Assembly: GCA_002067705.1 (NCBI GenBank)
Contig: MVRL01000172.1
Location: 1-39,269 of the forward strand
From: Methanosaeta sp. PtaU1.Bin112
Lineage (GTDB): Archaea; Halobacteriota; Methanosarcinia; Methanotrichales; Methanotrichaceae
Direction: 5' to 3'
DNA: 39,269 nucleotides
Shown: in pieces, positions 38,771 to 39,269 of the stretch
How positions within the stretch are numbered: position 1 is the first letter of the stretch
Layout of the letters: the number at the start of each line of letters is the position of its first letter
Made by a program: the position numbers and the translations under genes
The notes under the pieces: model-generated
Seen by the model: only the letters and a program-made list of their open reading frames with translations
Databases searched by the model: none
What the model was told of the DNA's origin: nothing

Positions 38771-39269
38771 TTGCAAATGCACTCTCATGGATGATTGCCA
38801 TTCCCCTGCTTGGAGCGGCGATATCCTTCTTTGCGGGAGGCAAAGCAAAATTCGTGGCATTAGTGGCCTCGATTATACCTTTGGCACTCTCATTGCAGAT
38901 GTATATGGAGTTTGACAAGACCTCCCCAATAATGCAGTTCGTGGAGAGCTACGACTGGGTTCCTTCCATCGGCGTCAAATACACAGTCGGCGTTGATGGA
39001 ATAGGATTTCCATTAGTATTGCTCTCGACCATTGTATCCGTATTGGTGATAATCTACTCCTGGGGAGAGACAAAGAAGCCCAATCAGTACTTTGCCCTGC
39101 TCCTGCTTAATGAGGTAGGCGTACTGGGCGTATTTACGGCACTGGACTTCTTCCTGTTCTACATCTTCTGGGAGGTAGTGCTCATCCCCATGTTCTTCCT
39201 CATAGGATCCTGGGGAGGACCAAGAAAGGACTATGCAGCAATCAAGTTCTTTATCTACACCCACGTGGC
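38767..39269 (+). CDS. fpoM: F420H2 dehydrogenase-type subunit M (NuoM-like), partial at window end
   Basis: ATG at 38767 overlaps the fpoL stop as ATGA. About 167 residues are inside the window: an N-terminal membrane helix (WMIAIPLLGAAISFFAGG), VKYTVGVDGIGFPLVLLSTIVSVL, NQYFALLLLNEVGVLGVFTALDFFLFYIFWEVVLIPMFFLIGSW and AAIKFFIYT, the typical ND4/NuoM N-terminal half. The Glu of FWEVVLIP is the conserved charged residue of the antiporter core. The frame is open to the end of the window. Confidence 0.93.
   Translation, partial: MIANALSWMIAIPLLGAAISFFAGGKAKFVALVASIIPLALSLQMYMEFDKTSPIMQFVESYDWVPSIGVKYTVGVDGIGFPLVLLSTIVSVLVIIYSWGETKKPNQYFALLLLNEVGVLGVFTALDFFLFYIFWEVVLIPMFFLIGSWGGPRKDYAAIKFFIYTHV

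Overview
The window looks like chromosome of a methanogenic archaeon, most plausibly a Methanothrix (Methanosaeta)-type acetotroph. The evidence is an F420H2-dehydrogenase-type respiratory complex operon (fpoA-B-CD-H-I-J1-J2-K-L-M) with no fpoF ahead of fpoA, together with archaeal signature genes: Alba, PAN, archaeal-type S-adenosylmethionine synthetase, CTP-dependent riboflavin kinase, deoxyhypusine synthase and an archaeal RNase P RNA. TATA boxes about 25-30 nt before start codons or RNA ends, and several leaderless-looking genes, also fit Archaea. The genus is an inference from gene content.

Layout. 1-840: a decayed IS200/IS605-type element (tnpB remnant). 837-3814: a phosphoribosyltransferase, an intergenic region rich in inverted repeats, a lipoprotein, then Alba and RlmE on the minus strand. 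3900-12340: housekeeping genes, namely ThiC, RNase P RNA followed by a second IS right-end footprint, RibK, a QueG-like Fe-S protein, SAM synthetase, PAN with a perfect palindrome and a terminator, an MscS channel, and ThiE-ThiM. 12.7-25 kb: accessory and poorly characterised genes, namely an asparagine-synthetase-like protein, an exported Cache protein, a secreted transglutaminase-like protein, an MBL hydrolase, an orphan AAA+ ATPase, an AI-2E-type permease, a GNAT enzyme overlapping a ferredoxin-like protein, an unrecognised 369-aa protein, a tandem DUF333 protein and an orphan NfnA/SudB-like flavoprotein. 25-28.1 kb: more exported proteins (C39-like peptidase, membrane-anchored alpha/beta hydrolase) and an SRPBCC protein. 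28.1-31.2 kb: a minus-strand run of deoxyhypusine synthase, a frameshifted nucleotidyltransferase, UbiX, a His-tailed zinc-ribbon protein, a small unknown protein and a truncated HD protein. 31.36 kb to the end: the fpo operon, cut off inside fpoM.

How parts fit together. The fpo genes encode the proton-pumping complex I-like enzyme that feeds electrons to methanophenazine. FpoI carries a long Lys/Ala-rich C-terminal tail and FpoL a His/Glu-rich insert. ThiC, ThiE and ThiM cover much of thiamine synthesis and salvage from three sites. UbiX would make prenyl-FMN for UbiD-type decarboxylases, one of which belongs to the archaeal mevalonate route.

No CRISPR array, tRNA, 16S/23S rRNA or intact mobile element was seen. 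The points most worth checking are the two homopolymer-linked frameshifts in the nucleotidyltransferase, the FpoI and FpoL additions with the C-D fusion, the ThiC cluster-motif spacing, the palindromes at the PAN and nfnA promoters, the repeated IS right-end footprints, and the unrecognised 369-aa protein.
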